A stretch of 64,000 nt of DNA from Mucilaginibacter aurantiaciroseus (lineage in GTDB: Bacteria; Bacteroidota; Bacteroidia; Sphingobacteriales; Sphingobacteriaceae), in the NCBI RefSeq assembly GCF_024055595.1, contig NZ_JAMXOF010000001.1, positions 868,001 to 932,000 of the forward strand. Reading direction: 5' to 3'. The position numbers were made by a program, and so were the translations under genes. Positions 17,097 to 26,113 of the stretch are shown here, in pieces. Under the pieces are notes generated by a model. That model was given only the letters and a program-made list of their open reading frames with translations, had not been told where the DNA came from and searched no databases. Numbering within the stretch: position 1 is the first letter of the stretch; each line of letters opens with the position of its first letter.

Positions 17097-17759
17097 ATGG
17101 ACCCTATTAAGAGTATCCCGGCAGCAGAAGAGCAGCACATGCTTTTGCTTTTTTTGCCTCTGAAAAAGAAAACAAATGAAACTGTAGCCAAAGCCGTTGC
17201 AACCCTTAACGCCGAAGCTAAAGCCGGCAATGATCTGCGCGCGGCTACTGGTGTGCATTATTTTATGATCTATCACTTGGCAGATGGCCAAAAACCACTA
17301 CCTGCATTGCCGGTTACCAGTTTCCAAACTATGCCTGGTAAAGACATGCTTGTAGTGCTATCTATTTACGACGCCGATTTTGCACCCTACATCGCCTCTT
17401 TTGTAACCAACCCCGTTATTGCCTTTGGTTTAAACGCTATTGTAAATGCAATGGACGAAACTGGTATAATGGATCCTGAAGACCCAAGGTCTGCAGCGTA
17501 TATTAAAGATAACGGTGGTGTCGCCGCAAACCCCGATGCTTTTAACTGCCTGCTAATGCGTTATAACTTTGGCGACCCAACTGTCCCTGCAGCGGCAAAA
17601 ATACCTGCCAACAGCAATTATAAATATGTGCTTGGTGCAACTTTCCCTGGCCTTACTGTAGGTAAAATATTGCAAAACTACCCCAATGCTGAAGCATTAT
17701 GGCCTTCTACCGCAGTAGATATTCAATATGAACCATCTACACCGCCGCCTACCTGCTAA
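17097..17759 (+). CDS. Conserved protein of unknown function, first gene of the DyP/ferritin/MNIO cluster
   Basis: 220 residues, no signal peptide or membrane helix. Visible features are a beta-alpha-beta start (HMLLLFLPLKKKTNETVAKA), a central VHYFMIYHLADG and LVVLSIYDADFAPYIASF, which look like a ferredoxin-like alpha/beta fold, and a proline-rich end with Cys as the last residue (STPPPTC). The alternation recalls half of a DyP peroxidase domain, but no haem ligand motif is present; this is only an impression. It precedes the DyP gene by 58 bp, which contain a strong hairpin. Confidence 0.6.
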   Translation: MDPIKSIPAAEEQHMLLLFLPLKKKTNETVAKAVATLNAEAKAGNDLRAATGVHYFMIYHLADGQKPLPALPVTSFQTMPGKDMLVVLSIYDADFAPYIASFVTNPVIAFGLNAIVNAMDETGIMDPEDPRSAAYIKDNGGVAANPDAFNCLLMRYNFGDPTVPAAAKIPANSNYKYVLGATFPGLTVGKILQNYPNAEALWPSTAVDIQYEPSTPPPTC

Positions 17760-17771
17760 TTAATCATTCTG

Positions 17772-17791
17772 ATCCCCGCGAAAGCGGGGAT
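17772..17791 (+). other. GC-rich hairpin with GAAA tetraloop
   Basis: ATCCCCGC-GAAA-GCGGGGAT is a perfect 8-bp stem capped by a GNRA tetraloop, directly after the stop of the first cluster gene. No T-run follows closely (TATTTCATTT), so it may be an mRNA processing or stability element, or a weak attenuator, within the operon. Confidence 0.6.
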
Positions 17792-17817
17792 ATTTCATTT
17801 ATATAAACAAAATAACG

Positions 17818-19380
17818 ATGAGTGCTTATCTGAATGATGTAGCCGATAAAGAAGCGCCGCCATTGCAGTTGGATGATATACAAGGGCTGATATTGCGCGG
17901 ATATAATTTTGAATATATACGGTATCTTGTTTTTACAATTGATAATATTGATGGTGCACGCGAATTTATTGGGAAACTACTGCCCGATAGTGGCTCGCCA
18001 TTGAACATCACATCAGCCAAACCCTGGCCCAAGGGCCAAAAACCACCATACTGCCTTAATATAGGTGTAACAAGTTTTGGGTTGAAGTTGTTAACCAGTG
18101 ACGCTGATTACGAAAAAGTCAGGAATCGCAGCTTCCCGCTTTTTAGCTTGTATAATGGTGGAGCTGCAAATGTAAACAATGCACTTGGAGTAGGTGATAT
18201 ATGTGATAGCGCGCCCGAAAACTGGTGGAAGCGGTCGGGCGGATGGACACTACCTGCAGACCCAAAAACGGACGGTTCTGATCTGCATATACAAATTACC
18301 ATTTATACCAAAAGCGACGAGGAGCGTAATGGGTACTACCATACATTAATGGGCATGATACCCTTAAAAGATAATGCACCGGCGTTAGTATTAGCGTTCT
18401 CAAAAGATTCCAATCCTTTATTAACCGGTTTAAATTATATCCATTTTGGATACAAGGATAGCTTTTCGCAACCGAGGCTGAGTAAAGTGCCGTGGAATAC
18501 CGAAAAACAACGCTTGCTTATGGGAGTAAGCACTGTTGATGACAGGCCTATTGTGCCTCCGTATGAGTTTGTTATTCAAAAAAAATACACCAATGATAAG
18601 AATGCTTTGGTGCCTGCTTATTTGGCGCATCCTTTAATTTTAAACGGGAGTTTTGCTGCTTTTCGTTTGCTTTATCAGGATGTAAAAGCATTTAATACAT
18701 TTATTAATAAAACTCCGGGTGTTAAGCCCGAACTGGTTGCAGCTAAAATGTGCGGACGATGGTTTGACGGCACCCCATTGGTGGTATCGCCGGAAGGGCC
18801 TGATTCCAAACTCAAAAATTTCGATTATACCAACTTTAATTATATAGCTGCAACAGCCAACCAGCAGGGAGATAAGAAAGATGATACGTTAGGGCAGCTT
18901 TGCCCATATGCAGCGCATATCCGCCGTACCAATCCAAGGGATGATAATATGGTTACAGGTAATCAGGATAACCCGGACGGCACACCAAGTTATGCTTCGA
19001 ACCGAAGGATAATGCGCAGGGCGGGAGCTTACGGCATCGATTATGAAGAAGGCGAATCTCCTGATATCCAACGTGGCCTGGTGGGCTTGTTCATCTGTTC
19101 TAACCTGGCCTCACAATTTCAGTTTATTATGCAAACCTGGATCATCCATAACAGTTTTCGCCAGCCGGATGCCAGTCCAAACAGCAGTGGGTTCGACCCA
19201 TTGTTTGGGCCGAAAGATAAAACTATAAAAGCTTATAAAGAATTTGATTACCTGGATGCTAACTCGCAATACAAAAAGGTAGAGGGCCTGGAACTTTTTA
19301 TCCGTACCGATGGCAGCCTTTATTTGTTCTTACCGGGTATAGCCGCATTAAAAAAACTTTCGCAAGGAAAAATAGATTAA
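17818..19380 (+). CDS. DyP-type haem peroxidase
   Basis: 520 residues. DyP hallmarks are visible: N-terminal DIQGLILRGY, the distal loop G211-Y-K-D214-S-F-S-Q-P (family GxxDG with catalytic Asp214, here Ser instead of the second Gly), and the proximal haem ligand His367 in PYAAHIRRTNPRD, followed by RRIMRRAGAYGIDY. DyP enzymes reduce hydrogen peroxide while oxidising dyes, phenols, metals or other partners. There is no signal peptide, so a cytoplasmic location is expected. It lies between an unknown protein and a ferritin-like protein (33 bp downstream), a pairing that suggests handling of peroxide and metal together. The length fits the long P/V-type forms. Confidence 0.9.
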   Translation: MSAYLNDVADKEAPPLQLDDIQGLILRGYNFEYIRYLVFTIDNIDGAREFIGKLLPDSGSPLNITSAKPWPKGQKPPYCLNIGVTSFGLKLLTSDADYEKVRNRSFPLFSLYNGGAANVNNALGVGDICDSAPENWWKRSGGWTLPADPKTDGSDLHIQITIYTKSDEERNGYYHTLMGMIPLKDNAPALVLAFSKDSNPLLTGLNYIHFGYKDSFSQPRLSKVPWNTEKQRLLMGVSTVDDRPIVPPYEFVIQKKYTNDKNALVPAYLAHPLILNGSFAAFRLLYQDVKAFNTFINKTPGVKPELVAAKMCGRWFDGTPLVVSPEGPDSKLKNFDYTNFNYIAATANQQGDKKDDTLGQLCPYAAHIRRTNPRDDNMVTGNQDNPDGTPSYASNRRIMRRAGAYGIDYEEGESPDIQRGLVGLFICSNLASQFQFIMQTWIIHNSFRQPDASPNSSGFDPLFGPKDKTIKAYKEFDYLDANSQYKKVEGLELFIRTDGSLYLFLPGIAALKKLSQGKID

Positions 19381-19413
19381 CTTAAACCCATAAACTTAAA
19401 TTAAAACCTTATC

Positions 19414-21504
19414 ATGAAAACAACGCTCTTGTTTACTGATGATAACCGGTTAGCAAACCGGCCGATATCATACAAGGACATCGACGAAAAAGCCCTGCAC
19501 GCAATGGTGCAGTCGGCTGTAAACGTCGAACTATTCACCATTCCGCTGTACATGACCTCGCTTTACTCGCTACAGGGTATGCACGAGATCAATAGCAAAG
19601 GCAGCAATTTTTACGAAGGCCGCAAATGGCCGGGCATGGCTGCGGCAGCAAAACCACAAAGCGAGAATGAGCAGGCATTTAACGCCGTGTTTAGTGTGTT
19701 TGTGGCTGAAATGCTCCATCTGCAAATTATCTCTAACCTGGCAAAAGTAGTGGGCTACGACCCTAAGTTTACATGCGAACCTTTACAGGACGAGAAAACC
19801 TACGCCTGGAAATGCTACTCGCCCGATTCATCTGTACTGCCCGGCATTCTTGATTTTAAGGATACTGTTAAAAGTACCCACATTAAAGTGAAATTGGGCC
19901 CGATGGATAAAGACCAGTGTAACCTGTTCCTTGCCATTGAGCAAACAGAGAAAGCCGCTTTAGCTGACATCCGCGAAGACAAAAAACATAAATACGAAGA
20001 GAAAGCGCCATACAATAATTGGAAAGAGGGCCAGCCATTACCCATGTTTGGTTCGATAGGTAACATGTACCTGCAATTATGGAACTACCTTTCTATAGAA
20101 TACGTTGATGGCATTACGCTTTGGGAGATAGTTTACAAAAAAGGCCTTGCAAAATCGCAGGCGGTATCAACTAAGGGAGGCGATAACAGGAAGCTGGAGT
20201 ACGCTATTCAAAAAGAAGTATTTAACCCGGGCCGGCTTGACGCAACGCAAACAAGCCAGGACGAATACCCATACATGCCAACCAGTATCAATACCGGCGA
20301 TCTTGAAAAAGCGCTGTATGATGTGCTGAACATGATAAACGGCATTACCGACCAGGGCGAAGGCGGCGGCGTTATCGACGAGATCTTACAGCGCGTGAGC
20401 AAAAGCCGCAATTTAAAAGCGCCTTTAACGCTAACGGTTGTACAGGATATGTTTCAGCCTAAGTGCCCTGTATTACGTGCCAAATATCCGTCGTTCAATG
20501 CTACCGGTGTGGAAGTAGACTCGGCCAAGGCAGAAGCACGCGGCCATTTCGGCAAAATGGATCACTATGAAACATTTGCCTTCGTGTTAGAACTGGTTAG
20601 AAGCGGTAAGATTGAAACCTGGGACCAATGGCATGCAAAAGGCAACAAGTGGACACCTGAAATGCTGCAAACCAAGGCATATAACCCTGCACTTTACCCG
20701 CAATTGCCATTATCTGGCGATGTTGCCGGCGCGCTTAACCGTTTAAAGCTGAACGATGCCGACGGTAAAAACTTCGACCTGTTTAGCCGTGCCTCAACCG
20801 GTGCCATCGCGGGTGTAACCAGGGTATTGAATGATTATTTCCAAAACCCTAAAACCGCGTTTCCTTACCCATCAATGGGAGGCTCCGGAGATAGGTTATC
20901 TATCTGCTGGGCGGTATTCGGCAAAGTTCCTGATATCTCATTGGGCGTAACCTCTAAGGATTACCCGCCATTGAACCGCAACGAACATTTATACCACGCC
21001 TGCCAAGGCTTAAACCTCGATGAGGATATTGTAAAAGACCCGGCAAGTTGTGCGCCTGTGCAACTGTTTCACGCCTGTAAAGGTTCAAACGAGTGCAAGG
21101 GCGAAGGCGGTTGTGGCTTTGTACAATCGACAGGTGGCGGCGGCGGTTGTGGTCAACCTACGAATAATGCCTTCCTGAAAGCTAAGGGCTCAAAGGTATC
21201 GCCGTACAGCCCGCCATCAGATAACGCATGTGGCAGTTTAGGCGGATGCGCGGTGCCTATGTCGGCCTCGCAGATGTACCCATCTTTATCAGCACCAAAC
21301 GAATATCAGATGCAGTTGAATGATTTTGGCCCTAAGCCTAAATACCAACCAACCCCGTTTGCAATTGTTGTTTACGCCCAAGGCGACCTGGTTTATGATG
21401 TAGCCTGGAACGCTTATGCTGCGGTATTTAAAAAACGTGGCGTACCTATTCCCGAAAAGCCAAAACCAAGCGACCTGCGTTTGGCTTTCCCGCCATCTAC
21501 CTAA
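19414..21504 (+). CDS. Ferritin-like (VioB/RebD-type) protein with cysteine-rich C-terminal tail
   Basis: 696 residues. The N-terminal part matches the ferritin-like domain seen in VioB/RebD-related proteins: Glu39 in SAVNVELFTIPLYMTSLYSL and E99xxH102 in FVAEMLHLQII supply likely di-iron ligands. The middle region (about 230-520) is not recognised. From about residue 525 the protein becomes cysteine and glycine rich: Cys at 530, 546, 555, 561, 567, 579, 606 and 612, with two HAC(Q/K)GxN repeats (at 528 and 553) and a KGEGGCGF / GGGGGCGQ section. That tail resembles the CKGxNxCKGxGxC patterns of bufferin-type substrates of MNIO enzymes (from memory of the family). The MNIO enzyme and its partner are the next two genes. 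Function of the fusion is unknown. Confidence 0.75.
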   Translation: MKTTLLFTDDNRLANRPISYKDIDEKALHAMVQSAVNVELFTIPLYMTSLYSLQGMHEINSKGSNFYEGRKWPGMAAAAKPQSENEQAFNAVFSVFVAEMLHLQIISNLAKVVGYDPKFTCEPLQDEKTYAWKCYSPDSSVLPGILDFKDTVKSTHIKVKLGPMDKDQCNLFLAIEQTEKAALADIREDKKHKYEEKAPYNNWKEGQPLPMFGSIGNMYLQLWNYLSIEYVDGITLWEIVYKKGLAKSQAVSTKGGDNRKLEYAIQKEVFNPGRLDATQTSQDEYPYMPTSINTGDLEKALYDVLNMINGITDQGEGGGVIDEILQRVSKSRNLKAPLTLTVVQDMFQPKCPVLRAKYPSFNATGVEVDSAKAEARGHFGKMDHYETFAFVLELVRSGKIETWDQWHAKGNKWTPEMLQTKAYNPALYPQLPLSGDVAGALNRLKLNDADGKNFDLFSRASTGAIAGVTRVLNDYFQNPKTAFPYPSMGGSGDRLSICWAVFGKVPDISLGVTSKDYPPLNRNEHLYHACQGLNLDEDIVKDPASCAPVQLFHACKGSNECKGEGGCGFVQSTGGGGGCGQPTNNAFLKAKGSKVSPYSPPSDNACGSLGGCAVPMSASQMYPSLSAPNEYQMQLNDFGPKPKYQPTPFAIVVYAQGDLVYDVAWNAYAAVFKKRGVPIPEKPKPSDLRLAFPPST

Positions 21505-21522
21505 AAAATAATTGCCACCGTA

Positions 21523-21612
21523 AAGCCTCACCTAATCCTCTCCAAAGGAGAGGACTTTGATTAGAAATTTATAAAACCCTTCTCCTTTAGAGAAGGGTTG
21601 GGATGAGACTCT
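21523..21612. repeat. Palindromic intergenic repeat (REP/MITE-like)
   Basis: Two nested hairpins, CCTCTCCAAAGGAGAGG and CCCTTCTCCTTTAGAGAAGGG, lie inside larger complementary ends (CCTCACC ... GGGATGAG). It fills nearly all of the space between the ferritin-like gene and the MNIO gene. This form (CCTCTCC/GGAGAGG pairs ending in GGGATGAG) is a common intergenic element type in Bacteroidota genomes, to my recollection. Confidence 0.7.
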
Positions 21613-21628
21613 AAAAAAATCAATTGCC

Positions 21629-22549
21629 ATGAGTATTAAAACTATACCACGCCTGGGCCTGCCAAATTTGGGCCTTGGCGTGGGTTTACGAAATAAGCAT
21701 TTCAATTACCTGCTCAACAACCCGGCAGGGGTAGATTGGTTCGAGATCATCAGCGAGAATTTTATGGATGATTTTGGCTTTGCCAGCCATGTGTTAATGC
21801 ATGTGCGCAAGCAGGTGCCGGTGGTAATGCACGGTGTTTCGCTGTCTGTCGGCAGTACCGACCCGCTTAATTATACATACCTGCAAAAGCTGAAAGAGTT
21901 AGCCGAAAAGATAGAACCCGAATGGATCTCTGACCACCTGTGCTGGACAGGCGTTGCCTACACCAATACGCACGACCTGTTACCCATGCCCATGACCGAA
22001 GAAAGCCTTGATCATGTGGCCGAACGGGTTTTAAAAATTCAGGATTACTTAAAGCGACCGCTTATATTAGAAAACCCATCGACCTACCTGCAGTTTAAGG
22101 CATCAACGATGCCCGAGTGGGAGTTCCTGTCAGCTTTGGCTAAAGAAACCGGTTGCGGTTTATTACTTGATGTGAACAACGTTTTTGTATCAGCCCATAA
22201 TCACGGCTTTGACGCTGCCAAGTACATCGATAGCCTGCCGCACGAACATATTGTACAGATGCATCTGGCCGGGCCTACAGATTGCGGCGACCTGTTGATT
22301 GACACCCATGATCAACCCGTGCCATCAAAAGTTTGGGAACTATTCCACCAGGCATATAACTTAACCGGGGGCGTAAGCACCCTATTAGAATGGGATGCAA
22401 AGATCCCCGAGTATCCCGAATTGCTGGAGGAACTTTTTAAGGCCAAAGAAGTTTTAAAGGGGAATATCCCGCAGGAAGGGGTTTATCGCTCACCACATTT
22501 GCCGGTATCAAATCCGGTAGATTTTCAGTTGCAGGCATCAAATGGTTAA
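21629..22549 (+). CDS. DUF692 multinuclear non-haem iron oxidase (MNIO; MbnB/BufB/HvfB-like)
   Basis: 306 residues of the DUF692 TIM-barrel family. The metal ligand stations are all visible: [58 protein letters not shown] and [13 protein letters not shown] enzymes (MbnB, TglH, ChrH, BufB, HvfB) use two or three irons and oxygen to convert cysteines of a peptide into oxazolone/thioamide, thiooxazole or related groups. They usually act with a partner encoded next door, here overlapping by 8 bp. No small precursor peptide is encoded next to it, so the cysteine-rich tail of the upstream ferritin-like protein is the obvious candidate substrate (inference). Confidence 0.92.
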   Translation: MSIKTIPRLGLPNLGLGVGLRNKHFNYLLNNPAGVDWFEIISENFMDDFGFASHVLMHVRKQVPVVMHGVSLSVGSTDPLNYTYLQKLKELAEKIEPEWISDHLCWTGVAYTNTHDLLPMPMTEESLDHVAERVLKIQDYLKRPLILENPSTYLQFKASTMPEWEFLSALAKETGCGLLLDVNNVFVSAHNHGFDAAKYIDSLPHEHIVQMHLAGPTDCGDLLIDTHDQPVPSKVWELFHQAYNLTGGVSTLLEWDAKIPEYPELLEELFKAKEVLKGNIPQEGVYRSPHLPVSNPVDFQLQASNG

Positions 22550-23387
22550 ACAGGATACCGCATTGCTGCAAAACTGGTTGCGCACCGTAGTGATGGCGCC
22601 CGGCTTTCTTAACCAAAAGATAGGTTTTGCTAACCAGACTTATCAGTTGAGCGAACATGACGTAGTAACTGATAACGAAATAGCTTCGGTACATGCGCGT
22701 TTAAATGTATACAGCTCGGGCTATATGATGAGGTTGCTGGATTGCATGTATGCCGATTATTCCATCAGCAGGAAGTTTATGGGCGAGGAACTGTTCGATA
22801 GTTTCGCAAAGGCTTACCTGATGTATCACCCGTCAACATCTTATACTTTGTATGATTTGGGCGAGAAGTTTCCCGACTTTTTAGACAAAACTAAACCACA
22901 ATTACCCGAGGGGGATGATAGCAGCGCTTACGACATCCCCGCAACATTAGCCAGAGTAGAACGTGCCCGACAGGTTGCCATGCGTGCAAGAGGAACCGAG
23001 GATGATATATTGGATACTAATGTGGATGATGTTTATCAAATGTTCTTCACCACACTTAACATTCGCATCCCCGGATGCCTTCAATTGCTGGAACTGGACC
23101 TGCCCATGAAGGAATTTTTTGAAGCCGTACTGCGTGATGAGCAATATGAATTACCCTCGCCGCAAAAAACCTTTATGGCCATAAGCAGGAAAAATTACAG
23201 AATAGTACTTGACGAGATTTCTAAAATGCAATACCTGTTGTTGCAGGAGTGTAAAAACCATGCTAATTTATATGATGCGATATCTGCCTTAAGTATTAAC
23301 CAAAATATACCACCTGCCGATCTTTTAGCCGATGCCTACCTGTGGCTACCGTACTTTCGGAAATGCGGGTTTGTGGAGGTTGTTTAG
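22542..23387 (+). CDS. DUF2063-type MNIO partner protein (BufC/HvfC/MbnC-like)
   Basis: 281 residues, all-helical. It matches the DUF2063 putative DNA-binding/recognition family found beside DUF692 enzymes: an N-terminal helical segment ([19 protein letters not shown]), the conserved [23 protein letters not shown] and a C-terminal half with a second all-helical domain. In characterised systems this partner binds the precursor leader and presents it to the MNIO enzyme. It overlaps the MNIO gene by 8 bp, so the two are translated together. Its stop overlaps the convergent MFS transporter stop by 4 bp. Confidence 0.85.
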   Translation: MVKQDTALLQNWLRTVVMAPGFLNQKIGFANQTYQLSEHDVVTDNEIASVHARLNVYSSGYMMRLLDCMYADYSISRKFMGEELFDSFAKAYLMYHPSTSYTLYDLGEKFPDFLDKTKPQLPEGDDSSAYDIPATLARVERARQVAMRARGTEDDILDTNVDDVYQMFFTTLNIRIPGCLQLLELDLPMKEFFEAVLRDEQYELPSPQKTFMAISRKNYRIVLDEISKMQYLLLQECKNHANLYDAISALSINQNIPPADLLADAYLWLPYFRKCGFVEVV

Positions 23388-24586
23388 ATATCTGTTTCCA
23401 TCAGCACGTCTTCCCGGTGCTTTTCGGGTATTTGCGAACGGAACATCATGTAAATGATGGCAAAAACAGTAAACACTGCCGTAGCATATAAAATATAAGG
23501 AACCATGCCAATCACATCCTGGTAAAACCAGCCCGAGATCAAAGCGCCTAAACCGATCCCTGCTTCCAGCGAAATATACATAGTTGCCATGGCCTTGCCG
23601 CGGTGCTGCGGTTTGCTCATATCAACCGTCCATGCGTTTAGGGCGGGGGACAAGATGCCGGTAGCCACGCCATAAATTACACCACCCGCCAATAGGCCAA
23701 AAGCCGTTTTTTGGTAACCGATAACCACGAGGGCAATTACTAATAAAACCAACCCGGTTTTAATAACAGAAACCCGGCCGTATTTATCAGATACCCTCCC
23801 GGCCCCAAAACGGATTAGCAGTGATGCAATGGTAAACACCATAAAGAATAAACCTTTATTCATAATACCCAGGTGGCCGCTCCAATCGGGTATAACGGTT
23901 AGTATGGCGCCATAAGCCACATAGGATAGCAACGTTACGATCGCTGCAGGTAAAACCTCTACAGCTATGATATCCTTACGGGAGATCTTTAATATAGACA
24001 GGCTAAACTTCTGTTTTACCTTAAGCGTTTCCTTCATATTCATCAGAATGATAATGGACATCAGCGCTAAAAATGAAGAAGTATAGAATAATGAGTTTAG
24101 TGAAAAATATAACCGTATGGTACTGCCAATAAATGGCCCTATGGCAAGCCCTGTACTAAAGCAAATGCCATGCAGGCCTAATGCCTCGCCCCAACGTTCA
24201 CGCGGGATGATATCAGCAACGTAGGCTGCTGTTGCGGTCGGTTTAAAGCCTGTTGAAAAACCGTGCAGTAATCTTAGAAATAGAAAGCCAGAAACAGTGC
24301 TTAATATCGGGTAAAGAAAGCCGCAAACAAAACAAACTATGGAACCAACCGCCATTACGGGCACACGGCCAACAGTATCAGTAAGTCTACCGCTAAATGG
24401 GCGGGAGATGCCCGCGGTTAACGTAAATAGTGCGATGATCAACCCTTTATGCTCACCACCGCCAAGGCTGGTTAGGTAGGAGGGTAACTCGGGAATCAGC
24501 ATATTAAAGCTTGCAGAAAACAACAGCGAACTTAAACAAACCAGCGCGAAGTGTAAATTATAGATGGAAGGTGCCTGTTTGGTCAT
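23384..24586 (-). CDS. MFS transporter (drug/metabolite exporter-like)
   Basis: About 400 residues with 12 hydrophobic segments. The loop 2-3 motif is GRLTDTVGRVPVM and there is a second copy GRVSDKYGRVSVIKTG in the other half, both MFS hallmarks. It resembles the small exporters of the bacilysin/arabinose-efflux type (BacE/YfcJ-like), substrate unknown. The ATG at 24586 (MTKQ) is preferred to an upstream start at 24622, which would add 12 unlikely residues. It converges on the MNIO partner gene with a 4-bp overlap, so the two transcripts are antisense at their ends. A perfect 24-bp palindrome lies 55 bp upstream. Confidence 0.85.
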   Translation of the reverse strand: MTKQAPSIYNLHFALVCLSSLLFSASFNMLIPELPSYLTSLGGGEHKGLIIALFTLTAGISRPFSGRLTDTVGRVPVMAVGSIVCFVCGFLYPILSTVSGFLFLRLLHGFSTGFKPTATAAYVADIIPRERWGEALGLHGICFSTGLAIGPFIGSTIRLYFSLNSLFYTSSFLALMSIIILMNMKETLKVKQKFSLSILKISRKDIIAVEVLPAAIVTLLSYVAYGAILTVIPDWSGHLGIMNKGLFFMVFTIASLLIRFGAGRVSDKYGRVSVIKTGLVLLVIALVVIGYQKTAFGLLAGGVIYGVATGILSPALNAWTVDMSKPQHRGKAMATMYISLEAGIGLGALISGWFYQDVIGMVPYILYATAVFTVFAIIYMMFRSQIPEKHREDVLMETDI

Positions 24587-24640
24587 GTATAGAAATGGTA
24601 GAATATTTGGCAAGTTTACCAAATTGCATTAAAAAATCAT

Positions 24641-24664
24641 TTGCCGATTTTTAAAAATCGGCAA
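24641..24664. promoter_or_regulatory. 24-bp perfect palindrome upstream of the MFS gene
   Basis: TTGCCGATTTTT followed by its exact complement AAAAATCGGCAA, with no spacer. It lies 55 bp before the transporter ATG. It could be an operator for a dimeric regulator or the stem of a terminator for leftward transcripts from the pseudogene; the sequence alone cannot decide. Confidence 0.5.
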
Positions 24665-24718
24665 TGTGGATATATAAGATAAACGAAGCAATCGCGGAAT
24701 GTGTTACCGCCGCCAACA

Positions 24719-24752
24719 AAAAAAGTGCTTCTAAAATAAGCCCTTTTTTTGT
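24719..24752 (-). terminator. Terminator after the chimeric pseudogene
   Basis: A-run, GTGCTT, short loop, AAGCCC and a T-run: a bidirectional-looking intrinsic terminator about 20 bp beyond the last stop codon (24770) of the pseudogene. Confidence 0.55.
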
Positions 24753-24769
24753 TTTATAAAGTATTAAGG

Positions 24770-25400
24770 TTATTTCTGCATCACCATAACGCCTTTCATA
24801 ATAATGCTGCTGCCGCCATCAGCCACAATGTTATAAACTTTTTTGGGCGCCCCCGGCCTGCTCAGTTTTTAATAGGACGGTAAAGCTTTCGTAATTGCCG
24901 GTTTGCTCGTAAAGGCAAAGTACATCCTGCCCTAAAGTTACTTCACCGATTTTTTGGTTACCCTGTTTGGTTAGCATGGGGTGGTATGGTGTGGCCTGCA
25001 ATACTTCGCTGTTCAGCTTAATATTATTACCATTAGTTTGTGCCGATACCAATACCAACTTGGTTAAAGCATAATTCTTGGCATCATGGGTGGTCAATTC
25101 TTTAACTTTTACTGCTGATGCAATTTTGGTGTCAGGGTCTACAGCGGTAACCTAATTTGGTTAACTCGTAAGCGCTGGTCATGCCTGCCAGACCTGCACC
25201 TAGTATGATAATATGTTTGCCATTGCCATACCCTTGTAAGTTAAATGCATGTGCAGGGCGGGGCGCAATAGGCATAAAGCCATTATTGCGGGGTAGGTGC
25301 CACCTGCAAGCATAGCGCCCTTGCCTAAAAAATATCTTCGGCTAATAGTCTTTAAAAGAAATTGTTGTAAAAATGCTTGGTGAGCTAAAGATAATTTATT
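24770..25400 (-). pseudogene. Chimeric pseudogene: start of a flavin amine oxidase joined to the end of a Hint-domain protein
   Basis: Read on the minus strand, the 5' part shows a twin-Arg-like start (SRRYFLGKGAMLAGG), then after a frameshift the FAD-binding motif KHIIILGAGLAGMTSAYE of an amine oxidase. Directly after TKLG (about 25150) the reading switches to VTAVDPDTKIASAVKVKE, then TPYHPMLTKQGNQKIGE and finally YNIVADGGSSIIMKGVMV, the typical end of a Hint (hedgehog/intein) domain. A 6-base A-run near 24841 adds another frameshift. So two unrelated gene pieces were joined by a deletion and then decayed. No function is expected. Confidence 0.7.
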
Positions 25401-25486
25401 TTTATTTTAATAATGCATGGCTATAAATATTTTAATTATGATAGCATCCACTAATTTAATATACATTTTTATCAAAAAAAGTATAT

Positions 25487-26074
25487 TTAGTTAAACAGCT
25501 TTGCAATTATCCCCAGCAAAAAAACCTCTCTTAATACTTTGATAGCATTATGTAAAGTGTTGTAAATAGTCCTTTCGGTTAGGCCGGTACGCTCACTAAT
25601 CTCGCAGAAACTTACCTGGTCAAAATATCTTAACTGCACAATCTCTATTTGGCGGGGCGTAAGTTGGTTTAGGGCTTTTTGAAGGCGTTTTTTGGTGATT
25701 TCGTCCTGTTGGCTGGCTATCAGGATGTTTTCGTAGGGCTGCTCGGCTATGGCTGATTCTATGTCGGCTTCTTCCAGGGTAGAGGTGAAAGTATCGCGGC
25801 TGTATTGCTTATAGGTTTTATATAGGATACGCTTATATATGGTAAGCACATACTGCTGAACGTTTTGTACGGTAGATAATTTCTCCTGTATCCGCCAAAG
25901 CTCAATGAACAGATTGTTTATGCTCTCTTTAACCAGTTCGGGGTTTTTATACATGCAAACGCCAAAGCGGTACAGGTCGTCATAAAAAATATCAAAACAG
26001 GCATACAAGCCTTGCTGATCGCCTTGCACAAGCAACCCCCAATTCTTTTTTACCCGTTCTGTTTTAATGTTCAT
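25487..26074 (-). CDS. ECF RNA polymerase sigma factor (PUL-type)
   Basis: 195 residues with sigma-70 region 2 (GLYACFDIFYDDLYRFGVCM) and region 4 (LQKALNQLTPRQIEIVQLRY, then a helix-turn-helix TGLTERTIYNTLHNAI). It belongs to the Bacteroidota ECF sigma factors that pair with FecR anti-sigma proteins to switch on SusCD loci. It is transcribed away from the fecR-susCD operon. Activation is expected when the outer membrane SusC with its N-terminal signalling domain senses a glycan. Confidence 0.92.
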   Translation of the reverse strand: MNIKTERVKKNWGLLVQGDQQGLYACFDIFYDDLYRFGVCMYKNPELVKESINNLFIELWRIQEKLSTVQNVQQYVLTIYKRILYKTYKQYSRDTFTSTLEEADIESAIAEQPYENILIASQQDEITKKRLQKALNQLTPRQIEIVQLRYFDQVSFCEISERTGLTERTIYNTLHNAIKVLREVFLLGIIAKLFN

Positions 26075-26113
26075 CTACCTGATCCCTAAAGTGGTTTAAC
26101 ATCCCATTGTTAA

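Noticed and set aside
16952..17291. Minus-strand frames across the start of the DyP cluster
   Set aside because: They are antisense to the first gene of the cluster and show no domain pattern.
17818..21504. DyP peroxidase plus ferritin-like protein as encapsulin cargo
   Set aside because: No shell protein is present in the window and the C-termini show no clear encapsulin targeting peptide.
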